Source: Cymodocea nodosa (Eukaryota > Streptophyta > Magnoliopsida > Alismatales > Cymodoceaceae). Taken from it: a stretch of DNA of 64,000 nt. How positions within the stretch are numbered: position 1 is the first letter of the stretch; each line of letters starts with the position of its first letter. Location: positions 8,432,001 to 8,496,000 of the forward strand of contig CM072337.1 in NCBI GenBank assembly GCA_036874045.1, read 5' to 3'. Below the pieces are notes generated by a model. It did not search any database. It saw only the letters and a list, made by a program, of their open reading frames with translations, and was not told the origin of the DNA. The translations under genes were made by a program, and so were the position numbers. Shown here piece after piece: positions 22,598-34,326 of the stretch.

Positions 22598-22922
22598 TCA
22601 TGTATTAAGGTTACAACACGTGTACTCTAGAAAATAATAAAATATTCTTTAATCGTTTAAAACATAACTATTTGGTACATGAAATATAACTCTCTAAAAT
22701 AACAAAAAATTCAGATATTAGGAATTTCAAAGCCTGTAATTCACTGACAGTTCAGAAATATACTTAATTAACATTAATTTCCTAAAATTATGTAGATTCT
22801 TTCATTACAGCATAAAACAGTACAATTATAACATAATGGCTTAATTCTCATATGATAAGCTAAATATTTTGTAATTAACCATCATTTAATCGTTAATATT
22901 ATGCACTTTTTCATTCTAAACA

Positions 22923-23999
22923 AATGTCTTCTAACCCTTGTTCATCTTCTGAATGTGAAGATTTTGATGATTGTTCCTCAGATTCAGACTCTTCTAACGT
23001 GTCATCCTAAGTGACCTTCAAAGCCTTTTTCTTGTAAAACTTTTTCTAAGTTTTCTGAGCCATCTTCTTCTAATTTGTCCTACTTTGCTTTTCATTTTTC
23101 CTTATAAGACAATCTCGAGAAAGATATCTAGGTTTCTTACAATTGTAACATACATACTTTCTAGATGAAGAATTCTTTTCATTCAGTGACTTTGACGTTG
23201 AGGGTTTGTCATTCCTATTCCTTTGCTGTTTCCTAGCTTTCTATGCTTTCTTAAATTTCCTAGTTAGCAAAATCAAATCCTCGTCAGAATTAGTAGATAT
23301 TTCAGAATCTGAATTAATTTCGAAGGCTATTTCTTTCTTCATTTTTAATTTGTTGTGACTCAATGAATCATTTAATTAAACTTCATAAGCAATTAAATTT
23401 CCTATAAGTTCATTTATAGTATAAACATTTAAGTCTCGTGATTCCTCAATTGATGTTACTTTCTGAGACCATTTAGAACTTAGGGATCTAAGAATTTTTC
23501 TCACCAAATCCTTTTGTTCAAAATTCTTTCCTAAGCATTTTAAAGAGTTTATGATATTTAGGAATCTGGAAAACATCTCAGAAATACTTTCATCTTTATG
23601 TATCTTAAAAAGTTCATACTTATGAATTAACATATTAATCTTAGTCTCTTTAACTTGAGAAGTACCCTCATATGAAACTTCTAATGCATGCCATACCTCA
23701 TAAGTAGATTTATATGTCGACACTTTACTGAACTGTTCATAACTCAATACACAAAATAAGATATTTAAGCCTTTAGCATTCAGAGTTTCATTTTCTTTTT
23801 CAGTAATTGTCTAAGTATTATAAGGAGTAGTTAACAGAGTATATGATTTAGAAATCATAAACCATAACTTGTGAACTATACTTTGAAGAAAGACTGTCAT
23901 CCTATATTTCCAATATTCAAAATGTATTCCATCAAATAAAGGAGGACAATTAAGATTTTGGCCTTCATATAAAGAAAAATTACCATTTCCAGTAGTCAT
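22923..23999 (-). pseudogene. Copia gag (Copia-A2), truncated
   Basis: Same gag as Copia-A1 from the start at 23999 (MTTGNGNFSLYEGQ) through the UBN2 region (23376-23747) to the acidic stretch, where the RLG LTR breaks it. The zinc knuckle near 23110-23155 reads CYNCKKPRYLSRDC, so the conserved Gly-His is Arg-Tyr and zinc binding should be lost. In-frame stops lie near 23810 and 23375. Non-functional. Confidence 0.85.
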
Positions 24000-24184
24000 C
24001 TTACTTTAGATTTTTCAACCTATTTGATTTTAAACAGTTTAAAACTTTTAGAACAACTTGAGCCTAAAATCAACAAAGTTAAACATATGCTTAGAGATTA
24101 ATTTCTGTTTAAAAACAAGGAAGGTAGAATAAGCTTTGATATTAATTAAGTTGGTATCGACTTTATATCAAAGATTATTAACTA

Positions 24185-24196
24185 GCTCTGATACCA
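24185..24196 (-). other. Primer binding site, initiator Met tRNA type
   Basis: TGGTATCAGAGC on the minus strand, two bases from the LTR edge at 24199, as in Copia-A1. Confidence 0.88.
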
Positions 24197-24198
24197 CT

Positions 24199-24833
24199 TG
24201 TAGGATCGAATAGATACACAAGAGGGGGGTGAATTGTGTTTTTCAACATATTTGATTATAATTGAAACTTCAAAAAATAAAAACAAGTCGAGTTTAATCA
24301 AATCATTTTATTTAAGCTTTCAATTACAATATACAATTCAATTCTCCTCAGAAATTGGAGATGTAATTATATAACAATACCATGTTTCATCTAATCAATT
24401 TCATAATTGCAAATAGAGAAAACTAATTTATGGAATTTAAAACATTTCTCCCTATTTGAGATTTTTCTTCTTCTTCTTCTGCAATTCTTCAATGACAAAT
24501 ATCTAACTTTCTCTACTTCACCGAATTTGCTTTCTTCTGATTCTTCAAATCTTTAGTGACATAAATCTGACTTTCTCTACTTCATTGAATTTTCTTCTTT
24601 TTGAGAGCTTTTCCCCAAAGAGGTGTTTTTGATCCTTCAAAATATTTTTCATTTGGTGTGTAGGGATAATTGATCAACTAGAATTCTATGCCTTTTATAC
24701 TATATATTCACTTCATGCATATCCTCCACCTTTAATCACTATCAGTTTTCCACTCTTCACATCTTCTCTTTTTTCTTCATCAAAATACATACGTTTTGAC
24801 CCATGTTTTCCTTTCAAATTTTCTTTAATCATC
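24199..24833 (-). repeat. Copia-A2 LTR, truncated
   Basis: Matches the first 710 or so bases of the LTR at 2125-3766 (two 64-bp units rather than three). It stops near 24833 within a CAATCC microhomology shared with the following gypsy sequence. Confidence 0.8.
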
Positions 24834-27391
24834 CAATCCATGTAGTTCCCAAGACATCAGGATTAACAGTAATTAGGAATGAAAGTCAGGACTTGATACC
24901 TACTAGAATTCAGTTAGGCTGGAGAGTGTGTATAAACTATAGAAAGCTGAATGATGTAACTAGGAAAGATCATTTTCCCTTACCTTTTATAAATCAAATG
25001 CTAGAGAAATTAGCAAGGCAAGAATATTTTTGTTTCCTAAACAAGCATTCAGGATATAACTAAGTTCCAGTAGCATTAGAGGATCAAGAGAAAACAATTT
25101 TCACCTATCCTAATGGAACTTATGCTTTTAAGAGAATGCCATTCAGATTATGTAATGCACCAGCCACCTTTCAAAGGTGTATGCAGGGTATATTCACTAG
25201 AATGACTGAAGATTTTTTAGAAATATTTATGGATGATTTTACTGTTTATGGAACTTCATATGAAGTGTGTTTAAACAATTTAGACCAAGTATTAAAATGT
25301 TGTGTGGAAAAAAATCTAGTTCTAAATTGGGAAAAATGTCACTTCATGGTTAATCAAGGAATCATCTTGGGTCATGTTGTTTCAAAGAAGGGGTTGGAAG
25401 TAGATAAAGCTAAAATAGAAGTTATTTCTAATCTACCAGAATCTAAATTAGTAAAAGATATTAGATCATTTCTAGGACATGCTAGATTTTATAGAAGATT
25501 TATTAAAGATTTTAACAAAATGGCTAGACCTTTAACTAATCTATTAAAAGATGTCCCATTCAACTTTGATAAAAATTGCAAAGAAGCATTTTTTAAGCTT
25601 AAAACTAGCTTAATTTCAACTCCTATAATTCAAGCACCTGATTGGAGCCATCCCTTTGAATTAATGTGTGATGCATCTGATTTTGCTGTAGGAGCAGTGT
25701 TGGGATAGAAGATAAAAAAATCTCCTAGAGTGATTTATTATGCAAGCAAAACCTTAAATGATGCTCAAGTTAACTACACAACTACTGAAAAAGAGCTGTT
25801 AGCTGTTGTGTTTGCCTTAGAGAAGTTTAGATCATATCTGATTGGAGCTAAAGTAATAGTATACATGGATCATTCAACTTTAAAACACCTAATTGCAAAG
25901 AAAGAGACTAAACCTAGATTGATCTGATGGATATTATTATTACAAGAATTTGATCTAGAAATTAAAGATAAAAAAGGTTGTGAGAATGTAGTAGCAGATC
26001 ATTTATAAAGATTACAAATAGAAAAATCAAATATTGAAATTAAAGATAATTTTCCTAATGAATAGTTAATGACCATCAACATAATGCCTTGGTATGCAGA
26101 CATAGTTAATTACTTAGTTACTAGTTTAACACCTAAGGATTGGAATAGACAGGATAAGAAATTGTTTTTCTCAAGAGTAAAATTTTACTATTGGGAAGAC
26201 CCATACTTATTTAAGAAATGTCCTGATCCGGTTTTAAGGAGGTGTGTTTTAGAAACTGAATATCAGAGCATATTGTCTTTCTGTCATGACCAAACGTGTG
26301 GAGGGCATTTTGGTTCAGGGAAAACTACTGCAAAAATTCTGCAATGTGGATTTTATTGGCCAACACTATTAAAAGATGCTCATAAACATTGCTTAAGTTG
26401 TTTAAGATGTCAACAAATAGGAAGAATATCAAAGAGGAACATGATGCCTCTTAATCCTATTGTTGAGGTTGAAATCTTTGATATATGGGGAATAGATTTC
26501 ATGGGTCCATTTCCTATGTCTAATCAATTTAATTATATATTGTTAGGGGTGGATTATGTATCTAAATGGATAGAAGTTATTCCTACAAAAACTAATGACA
26601 ACAAAGTGGTAATACATTTTATAAGAACCAATATAATTACCAGATTTGGAATACCTAAGGCTATTATTAGTGATAGAGGAACTCATTTCTGTAATAGAAG
26701 TTTTGAAGCCTTAATGAAGAAATATGGAGTGAACCACCAAATTGCAACATCATATCATCCGCAAATAAGTGGATAAGTAGAAAGTGACAACAAACAAATT
26801 AAGTTAATCTTAGAAAAAGTAGTAAATCCTACTAGAACAGATTGGGCTAATAGATTGATAGACGCACTTTGGGCTTATAGAACTGCTTATAAGACAAGCT
26901 TAGGTATGTCACCTTTTAGGCTAGTATATGGAAAAAGTTGTCATTTACCAGCTGAAAGTGAACATAAAGCTTATTGGGCATTAAAAACTCTGAACACTAA
27001 TTTAAATCAAGCTACTGAAAATAGGAAATTACAATTGATTGAATTAGAAGAATTTAGGAATGAAGCTTATTCAAAAACTGTAAGAGAAAAAGAGAAAATG
27101 AAGTTCTGGCATGATAAGAAAATTATTCCAAAAACCTTTAAAATAGGACAAGAAATATATCTTTATATGACTAAACTTCATAACCATCCAAGAAAATTAA
27201 GATCTAGATGGGCAGGACCTTACATAGTTCGAAATATTTATCCCTATGGAGTTATTGAGATTGAAAATCCTAAAAATTAGAATATATTTAAAGTAAATGG
27301 ACAAAGACTTAGACCTAGTTTGAAGATACCAAAAAGTTCTTTTGGAATTGTAGAAGAAGTAAGAGTAGAGGACTACTCAAGCTTTACTTAG
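24834..27391 (+). pseudogene. Gypsy pol (RT, RNase H, integrase) of RLG-2
   Basis: The best-preserved gypsy pol here, one frame throughout. RT begins after VHVVPKTSG (24838) and shows RVCINYRKLN, RLCNAPATFQRCM and IFMDDF. RNase H has FELMCDASDFAVGAVLG (25657-25708). Integrase has the H2C2 region (26284-26411, CLSCLRC), the DDE signature in WGIDFMGPFP, SDRGTHFCN and VESDNK, and the GPY end RWAGPYIV. Stops lie at 25062, 25709, 25926, 26009, 26064, 26775 and 27278; several are recognisable CAA, CGA or TGG codons changed by one transition. The protease is absent because of the left-hand deletion. Confidence 0.92.
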
Positions 27392-27642
27392 TAAGAAAAG
27401 TTCTAAGTATATAACTTGAAAAAAAAAAACTTATTTAAAAAATTTTTACGGTTCAACCGACAAGATCCATCGGTTTGATCAAAACATAAAAAAAAATTTA
27501 TATATTATTTAGTAAAAATATCGATTTTATCGAAGCATAGTATCGGTTCAACTGGAAAAAAAAAAATAAAGAAAGAAAGAAAATATTTAATTTCGATTTA
27601 ACCAAGGAACATAACGGTTTGACCGAAGAATTTTTAAAATAT
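27392..27642 (+). other. Spacer after RLG-2 pol with motif C
   Basis: AT-rich and non-coding. It carries GGTTCAACCGA and GACCGAAG copies at 27446-27625, matching 6375-6605 after RLG-1 pol. The match to RLG-1 stops near 27630, where copia RNase H sequence begins. Confidence 0.6.
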
Positions 27643-28329
27643 TTACATATAGATCAAAGAAAATACAGAAGTATGATTGGTTCTTTACTTTATTTGACTG
27701 CTAGTAGACCTGATATTATGTTTGCTGTGTGTGTTTGTGCTAGATTTCAATCTAATCCTAAAGAATCACACTTAATTACAGTTAAAAGAATATTTACATA
27801 TATACAAGGACCTAAAAATTTTGGACTGTATTATTCTAAGGATAGTTCAATAGATCTTATAGGATATACTGATGTTGATTATGTAGGATCTAAATCTGAT
27901 AGAAAGAGTACCAGTGGCACATGTCAATTATTGGAAAATAATTTGGTGTCATGGTTTAGTAAAAAGTAAATCTGTGTAGCACTTTCTACTACAAAAGCTG
28001 AATATGTTGCTGCTGCACTGTGTTGCACTCAGATTCTATGGATAAGGCAAACTTTAGAAGATTTTGGATTATCTTATGATACAACTGAGATTTATTGTGA
28101 TAGTAGTTCTGTAATAAATCTTTCCAAAAATCGTATATTACATTCAAGAGCAAAGCATATAGAGGTTAGACATCACTTTCTAAGAGATAACGTAATTAAA
28201 GGAAAAATTAAATTAGAATTTGTGTCTAGTAAAAATCAATTAGCTGATATATTTATAAAACCTTTAGATGAAAATACATTCTGCAACATTAGATTAAATT
28301 TAGGTATTTGTAGGCTATGTGATGTGTAA
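27643..28329 (+). pseudogene. Copia RT tail and RNase H (Copia-A family, fragment)
   Basis: Starts inside the RT-RNase H connection (QRKYRSMIGSLLYLTASRPDIMF) and contains the RNase H region: DVDYVGSKSDRKSTSGTCQL, the TTKAEY segment (usually TTEAEY), CDSSS, HSRAKHIEVRHHFLRD and IKPLDENTF, ending with TAA at 28327. Stop at 27967. It matches Copia-A3 59207-59891 closely. Everything upstream is missing and gypsy sequence takes its place. Confidence 0.88.
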
Positions 28330-29555
28330 AATGCTTAAACTCCACATAAAAAGATAAATATTATTGATGATGTTGTTTACCTCATAGATATTATATACTT
28401 ATTATAAATATCTAAAGTAATATCTAAACTGCTGCTTAAGATACTATGTATTTATTGTAAAATCATAGTAGTATCTTATTGATTTTAAGTAGTTTATCAA
28501 TTTTAATGGTTTTTACGATTTTAAGTGGAAATATAAATGAAAAACATTAAATACTTCTGACATTTTGAAATTTTGATTAAATGTTTTCTTTGAATCAAGG
28601 AAAATGCATATGATCATGCATAAATTTGACTTAATTGATTAAACTTGTAGAGTAATTTATATGTAACTCATCTTAAACTGTTAATCAAAAGTATAAGCTT
28701 ATTGAAACTAATTCATATTCTCAATACAATCATAGAAGTAAAAATTGTATGAGATTTGTGTTTTATTGCATCTGTATTAATGGAATACATATATACCGTG
28801 CTTAAAATGAAAAGTGCTTACAAAGTGAAAATCTTTGAGAGTTTATTGATCAATTTGATCATGAGCCTTTTGTACTTGAGCAGATAGGTATGTAAGGATC
28901 GTTGTCCTGAAAAAAGATTCTTTAAATCTGGCAACCTAAGGTCCTGATCAGATCTGGGATTGTTGACTGAAAGCTCATTACACGGGTAAATTAGAAAGCT
29001 CTTGTATGATTCAAGCTTTTCAAACTAACTTTTAAAGAAAATTATCAATATTTACTATTTTGAAAAGAAAAAGTTGTTTCATTAATTACAGATATCTTTG
29101 AATCACATATAGTTTCTACCAATATGACTACTGATTTATTGAATCAACATTAGTACTTTTGAAAACGTTTATTTGAGATACATTCTTTTATTCTCCTTGA
29201 ATTAATCACATTGAGTTCAAAGTTGTGTTTTGATTCATATACTATAGAAATTGATTCTGGAAATCATTTTTGATGATGCTAGGATAACGGAAGTCTCTGA
29301 AAAGAAAATTTAAAAGTATAGTTATACTTAACATCTATTGTGACTACAAGTATATTTTGTATGTTGATTGAATATATTTGAAGTATATTTGTAGGGGGAG
29401 GATTAACAATGTCGAAAACAGATTAATATAATTTAGAATACAAATCTTAGTTAATCTAAATTAATGTCCTCTTAAAATCTTGATGAAATAATTTAAAAAG
29501 ACAAATAAACTATTCTAGATTCAAAGGACAAAATGTTCAAATAGTTTACAATGTT
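28330..29555 (+). other. 3' module of Copia-A (shared with gypsy RLG-1/3)
   Basis: Non-coding. Matches 59892-61110 along its length and the RLG-1 3' module from about 28560 onward. It has the candidate splice sites ATAG/GTATGTAAGG (GT at 28888) and ATATTTGTAG (AG ending 29394), followed by GGGGAGG and AACAATG. No LTR end was recognised. Confidence 0.5.
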
Positions 29556-29909
29556 CTCAAGATAATGTTAAGTTTAGCATGTGTGTTGTTTTCGGAACGT
29601 TTCAGTTGGAAGCATCCGAAAATTGTTTCGTGTACTAACTAGACGTTATGTTAGATAAGGTAATGTGTAAAAATGCCTGTAGACAACGTTTTACTTGTTA
29701 GGTTAGTTAACTCAACGAGTTATACTTGAATATTTCGAGTACTTTGATTGAATAAACTTTATTCAATATTTATTTAATTTCTAAACCCGACTTCTCTTCA
29801 CGTTGAGTTATACGCCTAAAAACCCTATTTAAACACTTATTACACGAGGACTTAGGTTATTTGTAAACTTTGTCAAGAAAATCTTTCCCGCTTGTTGCTG
29901 TTACAACCT
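29556..29909 (+). other. Promoter-like AT-rich region before the fusion ORF
   Basis: No gene. It contains CTATTTAAA at 29825 (TATA-like), a motif A copy (AACTCAACGAGTTA, 29708-29721) and CACGTTGAGTTA (29800). The ATG of the next ORF follows at 29910 or 29916. It may be part of a copia LTR and leader; not proven. Confidence 0.35.
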
Positions 29910-30924
29910 ATGACGATGGTCTCCAAGTTCTACAAAGGTCGTGGTAGAGGAAAAGGCAAAAGCAGAAGAGATGCAAAAGGAAAAGAAATAGAGAATGATG
30001 AAGTTTCACATACTTGGTTCAAGAAAATATTTCTAGTGGACAAAAGGTTAGCAGAACTTTATAGAGATTACTTCTTTCCTCAGGATATATTAGATGAAGT
30101 TAGACAAGAACTTCAACATACTGATGCCTAGTATTACATACATGGGTATTCATAGTAATTTTGATAGAGAATACAGAATGAAATGTGCTAAGATTGCATT
30201 TTTGGAACAGTATGCAAAATATTTGGAAAAAGGTGTAGGTTCATCAAATAGAACTCCTCAAACTCCTATAAACGGTACAAGACTACATGCATTTGAGGAA
30301 GAGCATGAATCAGCTATCCCTACTCCTTTATATTCAAAACAAGTAGAATCAGATATTGTTGTAGACAAAACAAAAGTTGACAGTCTTTGAAAGGCCGTTG
30401 CAATAGAAAGTGCCTTAGAAGAATTAAAGCAGAAAACTTTTATGGAGCAATTTGAAAAGAAAACAACAATACTTGAAAAGGAGAAACAAAAATGTTATAG
30501 AAGAAGGAAAGTCAGAAAAATTATGTCTATGGAAACAAAGTATATTGAAAAAGGAAAATCAAACGAAAATTTATTTCCAAAGGACAATGTATGTCTAGAC
30601 ATTGTACATTATTGTGCATCTGATAAACTCATCAGTTCCAAACACACTGAAACTAATGAAGATAATGAGACTTTATTTTCCCTTGCTAGAAAGCTTGAGA
30701 AGAAATACAAGTCAAATATGAGCTCAAGTTTTTTTATTAGTACAAGTCCTGATGATGCAGATATTGACAAATCAAAGCATCAAGCACCTGACATTGAACA
30801 AGTTATTGTAGATATAATTGACAATGTTGAAGTAGTAACTAGTTCACAGGTTGAATTGTCTAGAGTAGCAGATATTGAAATTGTTAAGACTCCTGAAGAG
30901 CTAAAAGTTAACCAGCCTTCTACG
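29910..30924 (+). pseudogene. Unrecognised ORF fused in frame to copia RT
   Basis: Not a copia gag, protease or integrase that I recognise. ATG at 29910 or 29916 opens a short basic Gly/Arg/Lys segment (YKGRGRGKGKSRRDAKGKE). A frame change near 30120 leads into a frame that is open from 30094 to 31242 except for TGA at 30391. The encoded stretch is rich in Lys and Glu, probably helical, then acidic ([13 protein letters not shown]). It runs without a break into the RT motif at about 30925. It may be a host or gypsy ORF3 piece picked up by a copia element. Function unknown. Confidence 0.5.
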
Positions 30925-32121
30925 AATTATGCTTGTTATATGGATTTCAAATTATATCAAATGGATGTTAAGACTGCTTTTTTAAATGGATATATAAAAG
31001 AAGAAGTTTATATAAAACAACCTCTAGGTTTTGAAGATTCGAAACATCTCGAGTATCTTTACAAGCTTAAAAAGGCACTATATGGCCTTAAACAAGCCCC
31101 TAGGTCTTGGTATGAGAGATTATCTAAATTTTTTATAGAAAAAGGGTATTCTATGGGAAAGGCAAATCACACTCTTTTTATCAGGAAGGTTGAAAAAGAT
31201 CTATTGGTAATTCAAATCTATGTAGATGACATTATATTTTGAGCAATAAATGAAAAATCAGTTGAGTCTTTTTCGAATGACATGACTAATCAATTTGAAA
31301 TGAGTATGATGGGTGAATTATCATTTTTTTTAGGCTTACAAATTAAGCAGTTAGAATAATGTACTTTTATTTCACAAGAAAAATATACTTGAGATTTATT
31401 AAAGTGGTTTGGATTAGACAAAGATGACTTCGGAAAAACTGTAGATATAAAACAATATAGATGTATGATTAGTTCATTACTTTATTTAATAGTTGGCCAA
31501 CTAAATATTATGTTTAGTGTGCGTACTTGTTCTAGATATCAATCTAATCCTAAAGAATCACACCTACATGCTGTTAAACAAATTTTTAAATATCTATTAG
31601 GAACCATCAATTTCGAATTGTTTTACTTTAAACAAAGTTCTTTAAATTTAATAGGTTATAGTAATGTTGATTTCGCAGGATGTAAGTCTGAAAGAAAAAG
31701 CACTAATGGCACTTGTCAATTATTAGGAAAATCTTTAGTGTTATAGTTTAGCAAAAAGTAAAATTGTGTAATATTATTTACAACTAAAGCTGAATATATA
31801 GCTATTGCACTTTGCTATGCTCAAATCTTGTGGATCAAACAAACTTTAAAAGATTTTGATTTAGCCTATGAACCAACTAAGATTTTCTATGATAGTAGTT
31901 CTGCAATAAGTTTGTCTAAAAATCCTATTTTACACTCACGAGCTAAATATATAGAAGTTCGACATCATTTTCTAAGGGATAATGTGATAAAAGGAAAAAT
32001 AGTACTAAATTTTATTCCAACCACAGAACAATTAACAGGTCTATTTACAAAACCCTTAGATGAGAATACATTTTCAAAATTATGATTAGAACTTGGTATT
32101 TGTAGGTTATCTGATGTTTAA
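30925..32121 (+). pseudogene. Copia RT and RNase H (third copia family)
   Basis: RT starts abruptly at [21 protein letters not shown], lacking its first 80 or so residues. It has [18 protein letters not shown] and the catalytic box QIYVDDIIF, then a stop at 31243 (probably from GGA). RNase H follows: GYSNVDFAGCKSERKST, TTKAEY, YDSSSAISLSKNP, EVRHHFLRDNVIKG and FTKPLDENTF, ending with TAA at 32119. Stops lie at 31360, 31393, 31744, 31759 and 32083. Related to, but distinct from, Copia-A3. Confidence 0.85.
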
Positions 32122-32369
32122 ATTGTCTTATTCATTACATAGTATTTTGATTTGTTACAAAGGAGTTTAGAATTTAATTTCTTTATATTAAAAAAAAGGA
32201 CTCAAGATATCTATTTTTAGATTTATTATTTACTAGTAGTTAAGAATTTATGAAATTCTAATTTTTATTGAAGTCAATTTATTTAAGGAAAATTTAGAAA
32301 ATGTTACTTAAGGAAAGTTGATTTAATTCAATATGAGTACCAACTATATTTTTGTTACTTATGTATACA
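32122..32369 (+). other. 3' flank of the copia RT fragment
   Basis: AT-rich, with no gene or LTR recognised. It ends where RLG-3 inserted; the bases before its LTR are ATACA (32365-32369), the expected target duplication. Confidence 0.4.
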
Positions 32370-34316
32370 TGTTTGGGTTGTGAAGTTAAATCATAAACTT
32401 GTTTAATTTGCTTTTATGCTTATATCAATAATTACTTTAGAAGTAAATAGACAACCTTCACACAAATTAGATATTAATTCCAATTTGTATTGTAACTGCA
32501 AGTGCACAGTGTATATTGTATTTGTGTGCAAGTATAGGTCGATCCCACAAAGATTGAGTAAGAATTGTGTACTGTTCTGATTTTTATATAGGAGTTTATA
32601 TGTGTTCAGTTAAGCACTTCGTTGAGTTATAGTTAACATAACAGACCTAGTTGATGGAGTTATGGCTAACTCAACAAACTAACCTCGTGGACTTAAGTTA
32701 ACTCCATGAGCCTACCTTTCTAGTTAAATACTACTATTTATAGAGAAATTTGGCCAACCATTGGGCAATTCCATAGAATGTAAATAACATCAATTAAGCT
32801 CTTTAATGTTAGTTAATATTAGATTTATCATTAAGCAACACTAACATTCAGATATTTCTAATAGTAGCTATTAAAATCTTTAAGTATTTGGAACGAATCA
32901 ATTTCAGTAAACAATAAAACTATTTTCTATTTTCTGAATTAAACAAACATAAAACATTCACAATACTGATAATGATAACATTAACCACAATACAGAACAA
33001 TCAATACAACACTTTAATACTAAATGTAAACACAAATAATTTATTGTTTTTGGTATTTTTGTTTTGATATGTTCCTGAAGATAAGCGAAAGGTGAAATGT
33101 AAAAATCTCTATTGACAATAAAAACTTCTGTCACTACATGCGACGCGATTACACCACTGAAAACTTAATCACTTACAATCTTGCCTCCTCTCCCTATAGA
33201 ATTGCGAATCAAGAATTGTAAGATGACCTCCTCTTCAGCATACTAGCATCAACTCGAAACCAAGGCTAGAAGCTTTACGATCTCCTAAGATATGAGTCAG
33301 TGCTTAACGAAAATGGCTTCCCTTCCCGCGACGTGATCACTCCTCACAATGGTTGTTAGTCACCGTGTTTGGCTCGGAATCAACCCAACATCAGGAAAGT
33401 ATACTCACAGACCTCTGATGGTTGATGATTTTGGTGGTGGTGTGGAGTTTTAGGGAACTTCCAACACGTCCTGCAATTAGTGCGGTTCTCCACTCTACAC
33501 ACACACTTTCTTCGTCTTTCTCCTCTTCTTTTATATTTCTTTCTGTAGTAACTGCTTCTACTTAGATGATCAGTTGGATTTCCTTCATCTATATCAACGA
33601 TGGTGATTTCTTCTTCATTCCACGAGTGAATTCCTATGTGATATGTGCAATCGTGGTTTCCTTCGAATTTCCTGTTTCTGCAACTGCTATAGTGGCATAT
33701 TAGAAAATAAATGGTCTGTGGAGTTACAGATAACTCAACGGACTTACTTCGTTGATTTAACTATAAAACACATGCAATAAAGAAATAACGAGTTCAGATG
33801 TTTCGAATAGTTATAACTATAAATATCCAAAACTTATATGCATTTCGGATAATTAGCACCTAACCTTCTAAAAGATAACTTAAGTCAAGTTTCCAGAACG
33901 TGACACGTGTCCTTAAGTAGTTTTATGATAAAAGGATATTTCAGATACTTAAAAATCTAACTATCCAATGCTCAGATGCATTTCAGATAGTTACCAGATA
34001 ACTTACCGAAAAACCACTTAAGTCGTATATTAATATTTCAACACTTGTACTCTAGGAAATAATAAAATATTCTTTAAGCATTTAAAACATAACTGTTTGG
34101 TACATGCAATATAGCTCTCCAAAATAATAGAAAATTGGGATACTTAAGAATTAAAAAGCCTACAACTCACCGACAATTCAGAAATTTACTTAATTAACGT
34201 TAATTCCCTGAAATTATGCAGATTCTTTCATTAAAGCATATAATAGTGCAATTATAACATAACGAATTAATTCTCATATGGTAAGCTAAATATTATGCAC
34301 TTTTTCATTCTAAACA
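32370..34316 (-). repeat. RLG-3 3' LTR
   Basis: 1947 bp, plus-strand edges TGTTTGGG and CTAAACA. Colinear with 20639-22597 and, inverted, with 18611-20562. It carries GGATAGTTA/TAACT-CCGAA palindromes (33810-34030) and motif A inverted repeats (32610-32715, 33715-33765). Confidence 0.88.
32735..32742 (-). promoter_or_regulatory. TATA box of the RLG-3 LTR
   Basis: TATAAATA on the minus strand, about 20 bases downstream of the CCAATGGTTGG dyad; same place as in the solo LTR. Confidence 0.5.
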
Positions 34317-34326
34317 CTTCCCCCAT
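34317..34326 (-). other. Polypurine tract of RLG-3
   Basis: The minus strand reads ATGGGGGAAG directly before the LTR. Confidence 0.8.

Larger units (their letters stand above)
20563..22922 (-). repeat. Older RLG-family LTR, split by a solo LTR
   Basis: Two pieces, 20563-20638 and 22598-22922, together match one stretch of the RLG LTR (compare 33955-34316). The right piece ends at the LTR terminus CTAAACA next to Copia-A2 gag, so this LTR inserted in the copia gag. RLG-1 then inserted into its other side at 20562, and the solo LTR 20639-22597 into its middle. Confidence 0.8.
22923..24833 (-). mobile_element. Copia-A2, truncated (gag, primer site, part of LTR)
   Basis: Minus-strand copia of the same family as Copia-A1. 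Its gag is cut at 22923 by the RLG LTR, and its LTR is cut near 24833, where gypsy RLG-2 pol begins. Confidence 0.85.
24834..27642 (+). mobile_element. RLG-2: gypsy pol fragment
   Basis: Close relative of the RLG-1 pol region, without gag, protease or LTR. The left end is fused to a truncated copia LTR and the right end to a copia RNase H fragment; both look like deletion junctions. Confidence 0.85.

Noticed and set aside
29394-29405. GGGGAGG run after the Copia-A 3' module as the copia polypurine tract
   Set aside because: The sequence after it does not match the known Copia-A LTR start (TGTTGAGTATTTTG), and the gypsy counterpart at 18425 is not purine-only, so the run is treated as part of the shared module.
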